A DNA stretch of 64,000 bases from assembly GCF_001553955.1 (NCBI RefSeq), contig NZ_CP014234.1, positions 1,550,001 to 1,614,000 of the forward strand, given 5' to 3'. A program made the translations under genes and the position numbers. Numbering within the stretch: the first letter of the stretch is position 1; every line of letters starts with the position of its first letter. Origin of the DNA: Moraxella osloensis. Lineage in GTDB: Bacteria > Pseudomonadota > Gammaproteobacteria > Pseudomonadales > Moraxellaceae. The notes beneath the pieces are model-generated. The model saw nothing but the letters and a program-made list of their open reading frames with translations, was not told the DNA's origin and ran no database searches. This document shows, piece after piece, positions 8,976 to 18,674 of this stretch.

Positions 8976-9605
8976 TTACTTAATCAGCGGCAAGCCAAAC
9001 AAGAACAGTATGATTTGCGGTAATTTGGTTTCAAAATCACTCATACGATGGTCGCCACCCTCTTCCACGATGATATGGCTTTGGGCATTGCTTTTTTCCA
9101 AAGCGCTTTGACTAAAATAATTGACCGCATCTTGGAAATTAAGCAGCTCATCGCCTTTTTTCAAAATTACCAATAAATTTTGCGGATTGAGCGGTTGTTC
9201 GGGGCGATTTGCTACCAGCCACTCAATATCTTTTTTGCTAATGTGCCAACCATCGGGGGTGACGTGACCGATATAATCATCGGGTAAACCGTCAAAATCT
9301 TCCCCAAAAAAACGCTTGAGACTTGTGCCACTGTGCACACTTGGATTGAGCAATACCGTTTTTTTACCTGTCAAATTTGCCAAAATGTTGCCATAAAACC
9401 CACCGAGCGAACTACCGACCAAACCTGTATTCGGGTCGTTGGCAATAATTTGTTGGATTAAAGCAATTGACTCATTGGGTGAACGATTCAAATCGGGCGC
9501 AACAACCTTGATTTGTGGGAAATTTTTGGCACAAAAATCTTTGAGTTTTTGCGCTTTTTCGGCGTTTGGATTGCTATCAAGTCCGTGAATATACACAATT
9601 TGCAT
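8976..9605 (-). CDS. yqiA: YqiA-like alpha/beta-hydrolase esterase
   Basis: A 209-residue cytoplasmic alpha/beta-hydrolase of the UPF0227/YqiA type. The N-terminus has the oxyanion-region motif VYIHGLDSNP. The nucleophile elbow is GSSLGG with Ser66, and a GGDHRMSDF block near residue 187 supplies the probable catalytic His. Its position just upstream of parE matches the conserved yqiA-parE neighbourhood. The physiological substrate is not known from sequence. Confidence 0.85.
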   Translation of the reverse strand: MQIVYIHGLDSNPNAEKAQKLKDFCAKNFPQIKVVAPDLNRSPNESIALIQQIIANDPNTGLVGSSLGGFYGNILANLTGKKTVLLNPSVHSGTSLKRFFGEDFDGLPDDYIGHVTPDGWHISKKDIEWLVANRPEQPLNPQNLLVILKKGDELLNFQDAVNYFSQSALEKSNAQSHIIVEEGGDHRMSDFETKLPQIILFLFGLPLIK

Positions 9606-9866
9606 GGCTTTATCTCAAATTTTTAATTATAGTAAATCATCATATCGACTGTTGTTGGTTTGGCTAACATTTAATCTTAGCATTGCTTGGCTAAAATAGC
9701 CATGATGCGAGGTTTCAACACGTTAAAATTTGTCGTGTTAATTAGCTAGCCGTGTTTGGTGGTACGTTTTTGCCTGTGTTATTTGATTTTCCGCCCAGTT
9801 AACCCTATCTCTGCATAGGTGGATTACTCGTCCATTTGTATGGCGTAGTCAGGAGTTATCACCGCG

Positions 9867-10145
9867 ATGGAGCAGCAAGAGCTATTTGAGATTGCCAGTC
9901 CTTGTATTCAAGTCTGCGAGCTAGATAAACAGGGGTATTGTAAAGGCTGTTTGCGCAATCGCACTGAGCGTGACCTTTGGCTTATGATGAATGACTCACA
10001 AAAGCGGCAAGTACTTAAGTTATTGACTATCCGGCGACTCAAACGACTGCGTGCCGAGCGTTTGGCGCACCAAACCCCTACTGCGCGAGATGATGAGATA
10101 AATTTGACATTGTTTGCAGATAATGAAAATAATGTTGGCGACTAA
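9867..10145 (+). CDS. DUF1289 protein with four-cysteine motif
   Basis: A 92-residue protein with the DUF1289 pattern SPCIQVCELD...GYCKGCLR...TERDLW. Cys13, Cys17, Cys25 and Cys28 are placed to bind a metal or an iron-sulfur cluster, which is inference. Members are widespread in proteobacteria and of unknown function. No strong Shine-Dalgarno sequence is visible (AGGAGTTATCACCGCG is 12 or more bases upstream). The following membrane-protein gene starts 47 bp downstream, so the two may be cotranscribed. Confidence 0.85.
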   Translation: MEQQELFEIASPCIQVCELDKQGYCKGCLRNRTERDLWLMMNDSQKRQVLKLLTIRRLKRLRAERLAHQTPTARDDEINLTLFADNENNVGD

Positions 10146-10192
10146 TTGATTAAATGATTGTAATGTCTACTAAAAAAAATTAGGTTGAATGC

Positions 10193-11179
10193 ATGAATAG
10201 TTCTTGGTTTAAGCAGGTTTGGCGACTTGCATTAACAGCGATTACGGTATTGATTTTTTTTATGGCAATTCGCGCGCTTTATCGTTTGACCAAAACTGTG
10301 CACTATCAAGACGTTCTAGACGCTATCGCGCATATTCCTACCTTCCATCTTTTTATCGCCGCCATCGTGGTGGCTTTTGGTTATTTAGTACTCACCCTTT
10401 ATGATTTTATTGCGCTCCGCCAACTCGGCAAAAAACTTGATTACCGCCATGTCGCCCTCACCTCTTTTACCGCTTATGCCATTAGCCACACCATTGGGCT
10501 CAATCTTGTGACCGCAAGTGGTATCCGTTATCGTAACTATCGCCGTTTTAATCTGACTCATAATGAAATTGCCAATATCGTCTGGATGGTGTCGATGGCA
10601 TTTACCTTTGGTATTACCACGTTGATTGGGGCGTCTTTGACTAGCCATCCTGAGATTACCATTCAACTATTATCTGAACTGGATAAATCCCTTGGCATCT
10701 TTGAGCATACTTTTTATGTACGGGTGCTTGGCATCATCATGTTAAGCGTTATTGCAGCGATTATTGTATATGCTGGCAAGCAAGGCAAACACGTGGTGAT
10801 TCGGGGTTGGCGTTTTGACTTACCGCCCGCCAAAATTGTGCTGCAACAGATTGCGATTGCCATTTTAGATTTAAGTACCGTGGCGTTGGTACTGTACTTA
10901 CTATTGCCGCCTTCTGAGCATATTAGCTATTGGGCGACCTTTTCTGCGTTTATTCAATCAATGGCAATCGGTATTTTAAGTCATGTCCCTGGGGGATTGG
11001 GCGTATTTGAAGTGGTCATGATTACGGCTTTGCCCAAAGTCGATCGGACGCAGATGCTGGCGGTGCTATTGATTTTTAGATTACTGTATTACATCATGCC
11101 ATTTTTGGTTGCCTTACTGGCATTGCTGGCATATGAGGCAAAGCTATATCTGAGTGAAAATTCTAACAAAAAAAAATAA
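10193..11179 (+). CDS. YbhN/UPF0104-type multi-pass membrane protein (LPG synthase TM domain family)
   Basis: A 328-residue inner-membrane protein with about eight hydrophobic helices. It has the family blocks LTLYDFIALRQLGKKL, TSFTAYAISHTIGLN, ASGIRYRNYRRFNL and HVPGGLGVFE. The protein corresponds to the flippase-like membrane domain of lysylphosphatidylglycerol synthases without the C-terminal aminoacyl-transferase domain. It is therefore probably a lipid-related transporter or helper rather than an LPG synthase. It ends in a Lys-rich tail and is followed by a strong terminator. Confidence 0.85.
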   Translation: MNSSWFKQVWRLALTAITVLIFFMAIRALYRLTKTVHYQDVLDAIAHIPTFHLFIAAIVVAFGYLVLTLYDFIALRQLGKKLDYRHVALTSFTAYAISHTIGLNLVTASGIRYRNYRRFNLTHNEIANIVWMVSMAFTFGITTLIGASLTSHPEITIQLLSELDKSLGIFEHTFYVRVLGIIMLSVIAAIIVYAGKQGKHVVIRGWRFDLPPAKIVLQQIAIAILDLSTVALVLYLLLPPSEHISYWATFSAFIQSMAIGILSHVPGGLGVFEVVMITALPKVDRTQMLAVLLIFRLLYYIMPFLVALLALLAYEAKLYLSENSNKKK

Positions 11180-11243
11180 CCTTTTACATTGTTAACACTT
11201 TGCATCAAACAAACGTGTTTTCATATAGTAAAAGGTTATTTTA
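11174..11243. terminator. Terminator after the YbhN-like gene
   Basis: An AAATAACCTTTTAC arm and a GTAAAAGGTTATTTT arm surround a loop of about 40 bases. The structure overlaps the end of the coding region. Confidence 0.65.
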
Positions 11244-11328
11244 AGTGTGTTTGGTACGATCATACCAAATTAAATAGACCCGTCAAATCGACCTATCGTA
11301 TTACCATTTAGTATCAAAACTTTAGTAG

Positions 11329-11484
11329 CTAAACTTTTCGGCTAATAAAGGCGATAATAAATAAAATCACCGCTACTGCCAAGAACACATATGCCAAGTT
11401 TGCCGATAAACCTGCGACACCACCAAAACCTAAGAAACTCGCAATGAGTGCGATTACCGCAAAAATAATAGCCCAACGAAACAT
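11329..11484 (-). CDS. DUF1328 small membrane protein (YtjA-like)
   Basis: A 51-residue ORF read directly from the minus strand: it begins [13 protein letters not shown] and ends FISRKV. AGGAGA lies 6 bases before the ATG. It has two hydrophobic helices around a Gly-rich [16 protein letters not shown] turn, the DUF1328/UPF0391 pattern. Function is unknown; related genes are often stress-linked. It is convergent with the gene before it. Confidence 0.88.
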   Translation of the reverse strand: MFRWAIIFAVIALIASFLGFGGVAGLSANLAYVFLAVAVILFIIAFISRKV

Positions 11485-12095
11485 GATAATTCTCCTTTTT
11501 TTAGTATTTTTAATGTCCTGCTTTTGTACTTTGACACTTTTAGAAATTTTGCATTTTAGTTATTAAAGCATATTGACCTATGCTTTAACACATGACTGCA
11601 TATTAGAATGATTCTATCTTGTTGTAACGAGCAATTTTGTAAGGTTTGTGGCATTCTCATAGCCGTTATATAAAAAAGTGCAAAAAAAAGCCCTACAAGG
11701 TTGATATCGTTGACGCTTCTAGTAAGCATTAGTAAGTTTTGCAAGGTTTTGTTAATAACTTCTGCTAACTGGTCTTTTACTTATACCATAAAATTTACCC
11801 CAAAATAAAATTTGATGGCGTTTCATTGACAATTTCACTGATTGTTAACGCTACCGGATAACTTCTTTGATGGCGTTAGGATTTATTTACGTATTCTCAA
11901 CATTTTGCCTGCAATCCTTACATTGTTGCGTCGGATGATTGTTCTATAATGACATCTAGGCGTTTAGTACTCCCTTAAAGCATTTTCTTGATAATTGATA
12001 ATACGGTCATATTTGGGGAATGATACTAACCACCTAATATAACTATAGAAAACAAGCTAATCATCAACCTATCAATCAACAATGAGGAAAAAATT
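11485..12095. other. Intergenic region (611 bp) before the basic secreted protein
   Basis: AT-rich with several T runs. A 62-codon frame on the minus strand (11556-11744) has no ribosome site and no recognisable family, and I do not call it. The only supported signal is the promoter near 11923. Confidence 0.5.
11923..11950 (+). promoter_or_regulatory. Candidate sigma-70 promoter for the basic secreted protein
   Basis: TTGTTG and a perfect TATAAT are separated by 16 bp, about 145 bp before the ATG at 12096. Confidence 0.4.
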
Positions 12096-12575
12096 ATGAA
12101 AAAATTAGCCACAACGCTTACTGCATTAGTCATAGCAACAGGTCTTACGGTCAGTGCCCAAGCAGCGACTAAAGTAACAACTACGACCAAATCGACTACC
12201 ACACACAAAAACGTCGCATCGGCAAAAGCAAAACCGCAAAAATCCACAAAAGCCTCAAAAAATACTCACAGTACCAAAGCTTCAGCCAAGGCTAAAAAAG
12301 GCAGCAAAGCAACGCCAAGAACCAGCGAAATAAACATTGATATCCCAGCTGACCTAAAAATCGACGAAAGCACTAACAAATCTGTTGCGCCAAGAGCACC
12401 TATGAATGCTCAACCCAATCCTGTAGTTGTGGTCCCTGTAGTAAAAGTTATCCCAAAAGGGCCTGCGGTTCAAGCAGTCACCGTTAAACCTATTGACGAC
12501 AATACAGCGATTGCCTCAACAACAACGGCTGTACCCGTTGATGTACAAATCGTACCTGTTGTAGTAAACCCATAA
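12096..12575 (+). CDS. Basic Lys/Ala/Thr-rich secreted protein, unknown function
   Basis: I do not recognise this 159-residue protein. AGGAAAAAATT precedes the ATG. A clear signal peptide (MKKLATTLTALVIATGLTVS, cleavage after AQA at residue 23) is followed by a strongly basic low-complexity stretch (about residues 24-75) rich in Lys, Thr, Ser and Ala with repeated TTK, AKAK and STKAS units. The second half is acidic to neutral and Val/Pro-rich, with repeated VVVVPVVKV-like strings. No cysteine and no catalytic motif are visible. It is probably periplasmic or surface-associated. It is monocistronic, with its own promoter candidate and terminator. Confidence 0.75.
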   Translation: MKKLATTLTALVIATGLTVSAQAATKVTTTTKSTTTHKNVASAKAKPQKSTKASKNTHSTKASAKAKKGSKATPRTSEINIDIPADLKIDESTNKSVAPRAPMNAQPNPVVVVPVVKVIPKGPAVQAVTVKPIDDNTAIASTTTAVPVDVQIVPVVVNP

Positions 12576-12599
12576 TCGCTAATTGTTAAACGATTTTTA

Positions 12600-12634
12600 T
12601 AAAAAAAGATGCCTACGTGGCATCTTTTTTTTTG
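12600..12634 (+). terminator. Terminator after the basic secreted protein
   Basis: A strong AAAGATGCC/GGCATCTTT hairpin followed by nine T. Confidence 0.88.
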
Positions 12635-12667
12635 TGGATTATTAGCTAATTAGTCTATTGATTATTT

Positions 12668-12717
12668 GGACAATAAAAAAGACACGCTTGATACCCTTTT
12701 TTATTGTTCCTTTTTTA
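12668..12717. terminator. Terminator downstream of sstT
   Basis: Near-perfect inverted repeat (GGACAATAAAAAAG and CTTTTTTATTGTTCC) about 35 bp beyond the sstT stop. Confidence 0.55.
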
Positions 12718-12748
12718 TCGTTATATGACTCAAAATCTTTAGCAACTT

Positions 12749-13987
12749 TTAGCGGTGATAAGCAGCATATTTGGGATCTGCTGCCGCGGTGAATAACACG
12801 TCCGTTGATGAGTTGAGTGCTGTCTCAACCGAGTCTTGTACTACCCCAATAATAAAGCCAATCGCGACTACCTGCATGGCAATGGTGTCAGGAATATTAA
12901 AGAAACTACAGGCCAATGGTATCAATAGCAATGACCCCCCTGCAACACCTGATGCCCCCGCCGCAGCTAAGGTAGACACCACCGCTAACAATAGCGCAGA
13001 CCCGAAGTCCACATGAATACCTAACGTATGTGCCGCTGCCAATGTCATGACATTGATGGTAATCGCCGCCCCTGCCATATTAATGGTGGCACCTAACGGA
13101 ATAGTGATTGAATAAGTATCCTCATGCAAACCCAACTTATGCGCAAGGTTTAGATTCACAGGAATATTGGCAGCTGAACTACGAGTAAAGAAGGCGGTGA
13201 TGCCACTTTCTTTAAGGCAGGTAAACACCAATGGATAAGGATTTTTGCGGGTTTTGACAAATACAATTAATGGGTTTACAACTAAAGCGATAAACACCAT
13301 AGAGCCGACCAACACTGCTAACAAACGGGCATAACTTAATAACACCGACAGACCCGTTTCAGCGATGGTTTGTGTCACCAAGCCAAACACGCCCAATGGC
13401 GCAAACCAAATCACCCATTTGACCACGCTTGAGACCGCTTCCGCCAAATCGTTAATCATTTGCTTGGTATTGTCTGAGGCATGGCGCAAGGCAAAACCCA
13501 AAATCGCCGCCCAAGATAGCACGCCCATGTAGTTGGCATTGACGATCGATTTGATAGGATTTTCCACCATGTTGGTCAAGAGTACTTTTATCACTTCTGC
13601 TAAGGATGACGGTGGCGTCTGACTGACTTCACCGGCTTTTAAAATCAATTCGGTTGGGAATAAAAAGCTTGCTACTACCGCCGTCAAAGCTGCCAAGAAC
13701 GTACCTGCCATATACAGCACCAAGGTTGAGCGGACATTGACCTGAGTGCCTGATTTATGCTGACTGATAGCGGCAATGATTAAGATAAACACCAACAACG
13801 GTGCAATCGCTTTTAACGCACCGACAAACAACGCACCCAAAATTGAGATGGTTTGCGCCACACTCATGGATAAACCGCCGATGATAGTCGGATTGGCTAA
13901 TGAACCGACTAAGATACCGAGTATCAGCCCTATCACAATCAAAGGCACCAACCCCACGCGCTGATACGCTTGGATAAGCTTTAACAT
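12749..13987 (-). CDS. sstT: Serine/threonine:sodium symporter SstT
   Basis: A 412-residue inner-membrane transporter of the dicarboxylate/amino acid:cation symporter (DAACS) family, importing serine and threonine with sodium. SstT-typical blocks include the N-terminal [18 protein letters not shown], the [15 protein letters not shown] serine-rich segment and [16 protein letters not shown]. The C-terminal helix carries [20 protein letters not shown], matching the family. AGAGG is 6-7 bases before the ATG. It stands alone with a terminator behind it. Confidence 0.95.
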   Translation of the reverse strand: MLKLIQAYQRVGLVPLIVIGLILGILVGSLANPTIIGGLSMSVAQTISILGALFVGALKAIAPLLVFILIIAAISQHKSGTQVNVRSTLVLYMAGTFLAALTAVVASFLFPTELILKAGEVSQTPPSSLAEVIKVLLTNMVENPIKSIVNANYMGVLSWAAILGFALRHASDNTKQMINDLAEAVSSVVKWVIWFAPLGVFGLVTQTIAETGLSVLLSYARLLAVLVGSMVFIALVVNPLIVFVKTRKNPYPLVFTCLKESGITAFFTRSSAANIPVNLNLAHKLGLHEDTYSITIPLGATINMAGAAITINVMTLAAAHTLGIHVDFGSALLLAVVSTLAAAGASGVAGGSLLLIPLACSFFNIPDTIAMQVVAIGFIIGVVQDSVETALNSSTDVLFTAAADPKYAAYHR

Positions 13988-14104
13988 AATAACCTCTTAA
14001 TATTTCACCGCAAAAATGGCTGCTATATTAACATTTTTTAACAATTTGCATAATTTATTTTTAAAATCGTCAACTTAAAGCTATCAAAGTATTGGGTAAA
14101 GAGG

Positions 14105-14572
14105 TTAGCGGATTTGAAAAACTTGGATGGCAGGTGCGCTGTTGGTTGCTAGTGATTGTAATTGTGCTTGATAAACGCGGTATTTTTGACGACCACTTTC
14201 AACCTGTTCGGGGGCAGCGTCGATAACTTCTAGCAGGCGGCTAGCTTGGGTATCTACAATTGCTTCGTTGGTGAGATTGATGACGACGCCATCAAATAAG
14301 GTGACAAGTTCGATATTATCGGTAAGTACCACACTGGCAGGGAGTTTTTGGTGATAAAAGGCATCAAGTTGCTGGATAATTTGGTGGGGAATAAACGCCA
14401 CATCACTCAATGACCATAGTCGGTCATCAAGTGGGGGTAATAGCTCGGATGCTGCCACTACGATAATGCTATCATCGCTTTTGGCTAGCACGGTTGAAAT
14501 CAGCTGGCAGACAAACGCCAGCTGTTTTTTTTGCGGGGACAAAATATAAAAACTAATTTGCGAGGCCATCAT
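14105..14572 (-). CDS. holC: DNA polymerase III chi subunit
   Basis: A 155-residue HolC protein. Chi links the clamp loader to single-strand-binding protein. The frame shows the chi pattern: ISFYILSP at the N-terminus, the DDRLWSLSDVAFIPH block near residue 50, and VVLTDN followed by VVINLTNEA. It starts 21 bp after the pepA stop, the conserved pepA-holC pair. Two ATG codons in a row leave the start open by one residue; no clear Shine-Dalgarno sequence is seen, which suggests translational coupling to pepA. Confidence 0.92.
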   Translation of the reverse strand: MMASQISFYILSPQKKQLAFVCQLISTVLAKSDDSIIVVAASELLPPLDDRLWSLSDVAFIPHQIIQQLDAFYHQKLPASVVLTDNIELVTLFDGVVINLTNEAIVDTQASRLLEVIDAAPEQVESGRQKYRVYQAQLQSLATNSAPAIQVFQIR

Positions 14573-14593
14573 TAGGGGTCAGCGTCCTATCAC

Positions 14594-16108
14594 CTAGACT
14601 GCATCTTGGGCAGCTTGGCGATAAAGATAATGCATCAATAACGGTACTGGACGACCTGTTGCGGTTGGCTCTTTACCCGACTGCCATGCCGTCCCTGCGA
14701 TATCCAAGTGCGCCCAAGGGATATCTTCAACAAACTTGGATAAAAAACACGCCGCTGTGACTGACCCTGCCGGCATACCGCCAATGTTTTGCATATCTGC
14801 CATGTTGGATTTAAGCTGCTCTTGGTAGTCATCATCCAGTGGCATGTGCCAAACACGGTCATACGCTGATTCGCTAGCTTGTTCAAGCTCAAAAATCACA
14901 TCTTCATTGTTACTGTATAAACCTGAGCGCACATAACCCAGCGCCACGATACACGCCCCCGTCAAGGTTGCCATGTCAATAATCACTTTTGGCTGATAGC
15001 GCTGCACATATACCAAGGTGTCGCATAGTACCAAACGACCTTCGGCATCCGTATTGAGGATTTCCACGGTTTTACCATTCATGGCGGTGACGATATCGCC
15101 AGGGCGAGTCGCTGTTCCTGATGGCATATTCTCCGCACAAGCGAGTGCGCCAACGACTTGTAGCGGTAGACGCGCTTCACATAGCGCTTTAATCATGCCC
15201 ATGACTGCCGCTGCACCGCCCATGTCGTATTTCATCTCACCCATACCCAAACCTGGTTTGAGTGAAATACCACCACTGTCAAAGGTGATGCCTTTACCCA
15301 CGAGTACAATCGGTTGCTCTAGGCTTGATTTTTTGCCTTTGGTTTTGCTGTTTTTGTCTTTTTTGGCGGCTTTGCCATTGTACTCAAGTAATACTAGCTT
15401 AGCTTCATGCGCTGAGCCGCGAGCGACTGCCAAAAAGCAGTTCATCCCTAATTGCTGCATGTCTTTTTCACCCAGTACTTTGACCGTCAATAGCTCTGGG
15501 TATTGATTTGCCAAGCTTTGTGCTTGCTCTGCAAGATAGGCAGGGAAACATACATTTGGTGGCTGATTTGCCAAATCTTTGGTGAGTGATTGACCTTGCG
15601 CAGTCGCGTGCTGCAGCTGTAGCAGGGTGTCAAACGCAGGTTGGTTGTCTGCGCTGACCAATAAGGTCACGTCTTTTAGCGTCGGTTTATCCGCTTTTTG
15701 CGATTTATAAATATCAAAGGTGTAGCTTTGATTTAACAGGGCTAATGCCAACTGACCAAAACTCACCTCATCCATACTATCGCCTAAACTAATCACCGCA
15801 GATTTGGTAAGACTGCTTAAACTTGCATAAATTGCTTTGGCAATTTTTTGCAGGCTACCGCCGTTTAATTTGTCTTGACTCCCCACGCCAACCAACAATA
15901 AACCCGTATTGTTGTCTGTGCCATAACTGATTGCGGTGTCGGCAAGCTTACCCTTAAAACGACTCGCTTCAATCAAACGACTGACAGCGGTTTGTAGTTC
16001 GCTCGTTAGTTGCCCCATAGTTTGGCTATTGTCATCTACCAATACCACGTGATAGCTGTTCTTGACCGGTTTTTTAAGCACGGTCGCTAGTGTCAATGTC
16101 AAACTCAT
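14594..16108 (-). CDS. pepA: Leucyl (cytosol) aminopeptidase PepA
   Basis: A 504-residue dizinc M17 aminopeptidase that cleaves N-terminal residues from peptides; relatives also bind DNA in site-specific recombination. The metal and active-site blocks are VGKGITFDSGGISLKPG, MKYDMGGAAAVMG and the M17 signature NTDAEGRLVLCD. A Lys-rich insert (KAAKKDKNSKTKGKKSS, about residues 250-266) precedes the catalytic domain and is not typical. AAGGAG lies 5 bases before the ATG. It is divergent from lptF across 361 bp, the usual arrangement in gammaproteobacteria. Confidence 0.96.
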   Translation of the reverse strand: MSLTLTLATVLKKPVKNSYHVVLVDDNSQTMGQLTSELQTAVSRLIEASRFKGKLADTAISYGTDNNTGLLLVGVGSQDKLNGGSLQKIAKAIYASLSSLTKSAVISLGDSMDEVSFGQLALALLNQSYTFDIYKSQKADKPTLKDVTLLVSADNQPAFDTLLQLQHATAQGQSLTKDLANQPPNVCFPAYLAEQAQSLANQYPELLTVKVLGEKDMQQLGMNCFLAVARGSAHEAKLVLLEYNGKAAKKDKNSKTKGKKSSLEQPIVLVGKGITFDSGGISLKPGLGMGEMKYDMGGAAAVMGMIKALCEARLPLQVVGALACAENMPSGTATRPGDIVTAMNGKTVEILNTDAEGRLVLCDTLVYVQRYQPKVIIDMATLTGACIVALGYVRSGLYSNNEDVIFELEQASESAYDRVWHMPLDDDYQEQLKSNMADMQNIGGMPAGSVTAACFLSKFVEDIPWAHLDIAGTAWQSGKEPTATGRPVPLLMHYLYRQAAQDAV

Positions 16109-16469
16109 TTAAGCTCCTTAATTATTGTCATCAAGAAATAACTATTATCATAGCATACCTATTATCGTATTTGGGTTATAGCATTGGGTTATCACTGGGC
16201 GATGGGATAGCAGGCGTCATTGCGTAGGGTAAAATGCAGTTGTGAAAAGTCTTTGTAAAAAGTGGCTTTGATAAAGCGGCTATAAAAAGTGCTGGTGAAA
16301 AGCCATTGTGAAATGTTACCTTACAGTATTCATATTCATAATCTCTCGGCAACGCGCTAAAATAGCCGATTAACAGATGCGCCGAATGGTATGATGTCGT
16401 ACAATATTGGCATTTACTTCCCTAGCTGTTTGAATTGATTAATCTTTGAGTAATATTAGGTGGTTACTT
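16109..16469. other. Divergent pepA/lptF intergenic region
   Basis: It contains loosely repeated GTGAAAAG/TAAAAAGTG strings at about 16240-16310. No ORF is supported. Both divergent promoters must lie here, but I cannot point to convincing boxes. Confidence 0.4.
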
Positions 16470-17603
16470 GTGATATTACGACGCTATATGACGCAACAAG
16501 TCGCCGCTAATACTGCGATTGTGCTGTTATTTCTGATGGCGCTGATGCTCGGCGGTCGTTTAATCCGCTATTTTGGTATCGCTGCAGAAGGCAGGCTGGA
16601 TGTGGGTTTGCTATTTACTATTATTGGCTATAACATTCCAACCTTTCTTGAGCTGATTTTACCGCTGTCATTTTTTATCGCACTGATGCTCGTGCTCGGT
16701 CGTATGTACGTGGATCAGGAGATGAGCGTCCTGTTTGCCAGTGGTATCAGTCGCGGCCGTTTAACGCGTTTGATGATTCCGCTCATTGCTGGGTTATTTG
16801 TATTTCAGATGGGGATTAGTCTTTGGGCAAAACCATGGGGACTGTCTAACAGTAAGCAGATTTGGCAAACCCAGTCGCTCGGTAGTTTGCTCGATTTAGT
16901 GCGTCCAAAAACCTTTATCAGCAGTGGTAACTATCACCTGTATGTCGATGAGTTTGATAAAGAAAAACGTGAACTCAAAAACCTATACGTGGTGCAGCAG
17001 CAAACCGATAAAAGCGGCAAAATCGCCAAAAACGATGTTATCATCACCGCCACGCGCGCCTATCAAGTACCCAGTAAAGACACAGATAGCTCAATGCAGC
17101 TGGATTTGTTTCAGGGTCGTCGCTATGAGCTTGGCACCAACAACGCCAAATACAACCAAGCCAGTTTTGAAAAATATCGCATTACCCTAGAAAAACCTGC
17201 CAGCGAAACAATTACCGAAACCAATGTCGAAACCCAAACCACTGCCAAACTGCTCGCCCATACCCAAAAACCCGAAGTCAAAGCCGAGCTTGGCTATCGC
17301 TTTACCATGCCGTGGCTGATTATCATTGCGGCGATGCTTGCTACCCCGCTTGCACAAGTACGCCCCCGTCAAGGACGCTGGCTTCGTCTGTTACCTTCAG
17401 TGCTCATATTTGCTAGCTGTGCGATTAGTATCATTTCGCTACGCACTGCCATTGGTAAAGAGCGCATTAGTGAGTACGCGTATATTTGGCTAATCGTTGG
17501 TTTTATCGCATTTGCATTGTTGTTAAATTGGCAAAGCCGCGTGGTACATCGTGTCCGCTATCGTCGCCAAAGTCGTCAGTTGTCCGCAGGCGGTCAGCCA
17601 TGA
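16470..17603 (+). CDS. lptF: LPS export ABC transporter permease LptF
   Basis: Inner-membrane permease of the LptB2FG complex, which extracts lipopolysaccharide and passes it to LptC/A/D. The GTG at 16470 is chosen because AGGTGG lies 6 bases upstream and the product then begins MILRRYMTQQ, as in the family; a TTG at 16446 has no ribosome site. The 377 residues hold three N-terminal membrane helices, a periplasmic beta-jellyroll (about 125-265) and three C-terminal helices. lptG overlaps its stop by 4 bp, so the two are translationally coupled. Confidence 0.95.
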   Translation: MILRRYMTQQVAANTAIVLLFLMALMLGGRLIRYFGIAAEGRLDVGLLFTIIGYNIPTFLELILPLSFFIALMLVLGRMYVDQEMSVLFASGISRGRLTRLMIPLIAGLFVFQMGISLWAKPWGLSNSKQIWQTQSLGSLLDLVRPKTFISSGNYHLYVDEFDKEKRELKNLYVVQQQTDKSGKIAKNDVIITATRAYQVPSKDTDSSMQLDLFQGRRYELGTNNAKYNQASFEKYRITLEKPASETITETNVETQTTAKLLAHTQKPEVKAELGYRFTMPWLIIIAAMLATPLAQVRPRQGRWLRLLPSVLIFASCAISIISLRTAIGKERISEYAYIWLIVGFIAFALLLNWQSRVVHRVRYRRQSRQLSAGGQP

Positions 17604-18673
17604 TTTTATCTCGTTACGTTAAAAAACAAGCGCTTTTTGCCATGACAGGGGCTATCATTGGTCTTTGGCTACTTAAAGTCGTCTTTGATTATCTGGCAGA
17701 GTTGCAGGATCTCAATGACCATTACAATTATTTAGATGCCTTGCGTTTTATTGCCTATAGTGCACCCCGTGATTTACTCGACTATATGCCATTTGGCACA
17801 CTATTAGGCGCAGTGGTAGGGCTAGGCTTGCTTGCCAACACCAGTGAGCTTACGGTGATTCAAGCAGCAGGCATCAGCCGCTTTAAAATAGTCGGTTGGG
17901 TGATGCAACCAGCGATTATTTTTGTCATTATCCGTTTGTTGCTTGGGCAGTATGTAGTGCCAACTAGCAATCAGTTAGCGCACCAAGTCAAGCATGACAA
18001 ACCTTTGCTATCAAGTGCCATCAACGGTTATTGGGACAAACAGGCCAACCGCATCATCAATATTGACCATGCCAATACCAAAGGCGAGCTCAAAAATATC
18101 AAAGTTTGGCAGCTAGACGACACTGCCCATATCCAACAAGTGCTGCAGGCCGATACCGGCAGCTTTGTCAGCCAAAATACCGCCGATAAGACATCGGGCT
18201 GGCAGCTGCAACAAGTCAAACAATTGACCATCGCCGCCGATGGACACAGTCAGTTGACTACCATCCCGACTATGACGCTGCAGTTACCCATTGAGCCGTC
18301 AGCGATTTATCTGTTAACACGCAGCCCTGATAACATGTCAGTGACCGAATTATGGCAGCACCAACAGCTCTTAGCCAAAGACAAACGCCGCTCGCTTGAG
18401 CATGAAGTTGCCTTTTGGAAAAAGCTATTGTCGCCTTTTGCCATGCTATCGCTAGTGTTGGTTGCTTGTTCATTTGTATTTGGCTCCTTGCGTAACCAAA
18501 GTTTGGGCTATCGCATTGTGATTGCTCTACTCTTTGGCTTGGTATTTAGGTATCTGCAAGATTTGGTCGGGTTTGTCAGTTTAAGCACGGGATTTTCACC
18601 GTTTTTTATGGTGTTATTACCGATTATTGCCAGTGCCGCGCTTGGCGTGTATTTAATTAAACATAAAAACTGA
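17600..18673 (+). CDS. lptG: LPS export ABC transporter permease LptG
   Basis: Partner of LptF in the LPS extractor. The ATG at 17600 overlaps the lptF TGA (ATGA) and has GCAGGCGG upstream. The longer frame starting at 17486 lies inside lptF and is rejected. The 357 residues begin MILSRYVKKQALFAM, with the YMPFGTLLGAVVGLGLLANTSELTVIQAAGIS block typical of LptG, a periplasmic domain and C-terminal helices. The UDG-like gene starts one base after its stop. Confidence 0.95.
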   Translation: MILSRYVKKQALFAMTGAIIGLWLLKVVFDYLAELQDLNDHYNYLDALRFIAYSAPRDLLDYMPFGTLLGAVVGLGLLANTSELTVIQAAGISRFKIVGWVMQPAIIFVIIRLLLGQYVVPTSNQLAHQVKHDKPLLSSAINGYWDKQANRIINIDHANTKGELKNIKVWQLDDTAHIQQVLQADTGSFVSQNTADKTSGWQLQQVKQLTIAADGHSQLTTIPTMTLQLPIEPSAIYLLTRSPDNMSVTELWQHQQLLAKDKRRSLEHEVAFWKKLLSPFAMLSLVLVACSFVFGSLRNQSLGYRIVIALLFGLVFRYLQDLVGFVSLSTGFSPFFMVLLPIIASAALGVYLIKHKN

Positions 18674-18674
18674 T

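Noticed and set aside
11556-11744. 62-codon minus-strand ORF
   Set aside because: No ribosome site and no recognisable family; lies in AT-rich spacer.
17486-17599. Upstream extension of lptG
   Set aside because: Lies inside lptF; the ATGA overlap at 17600 with a good ribosome site is the better start.
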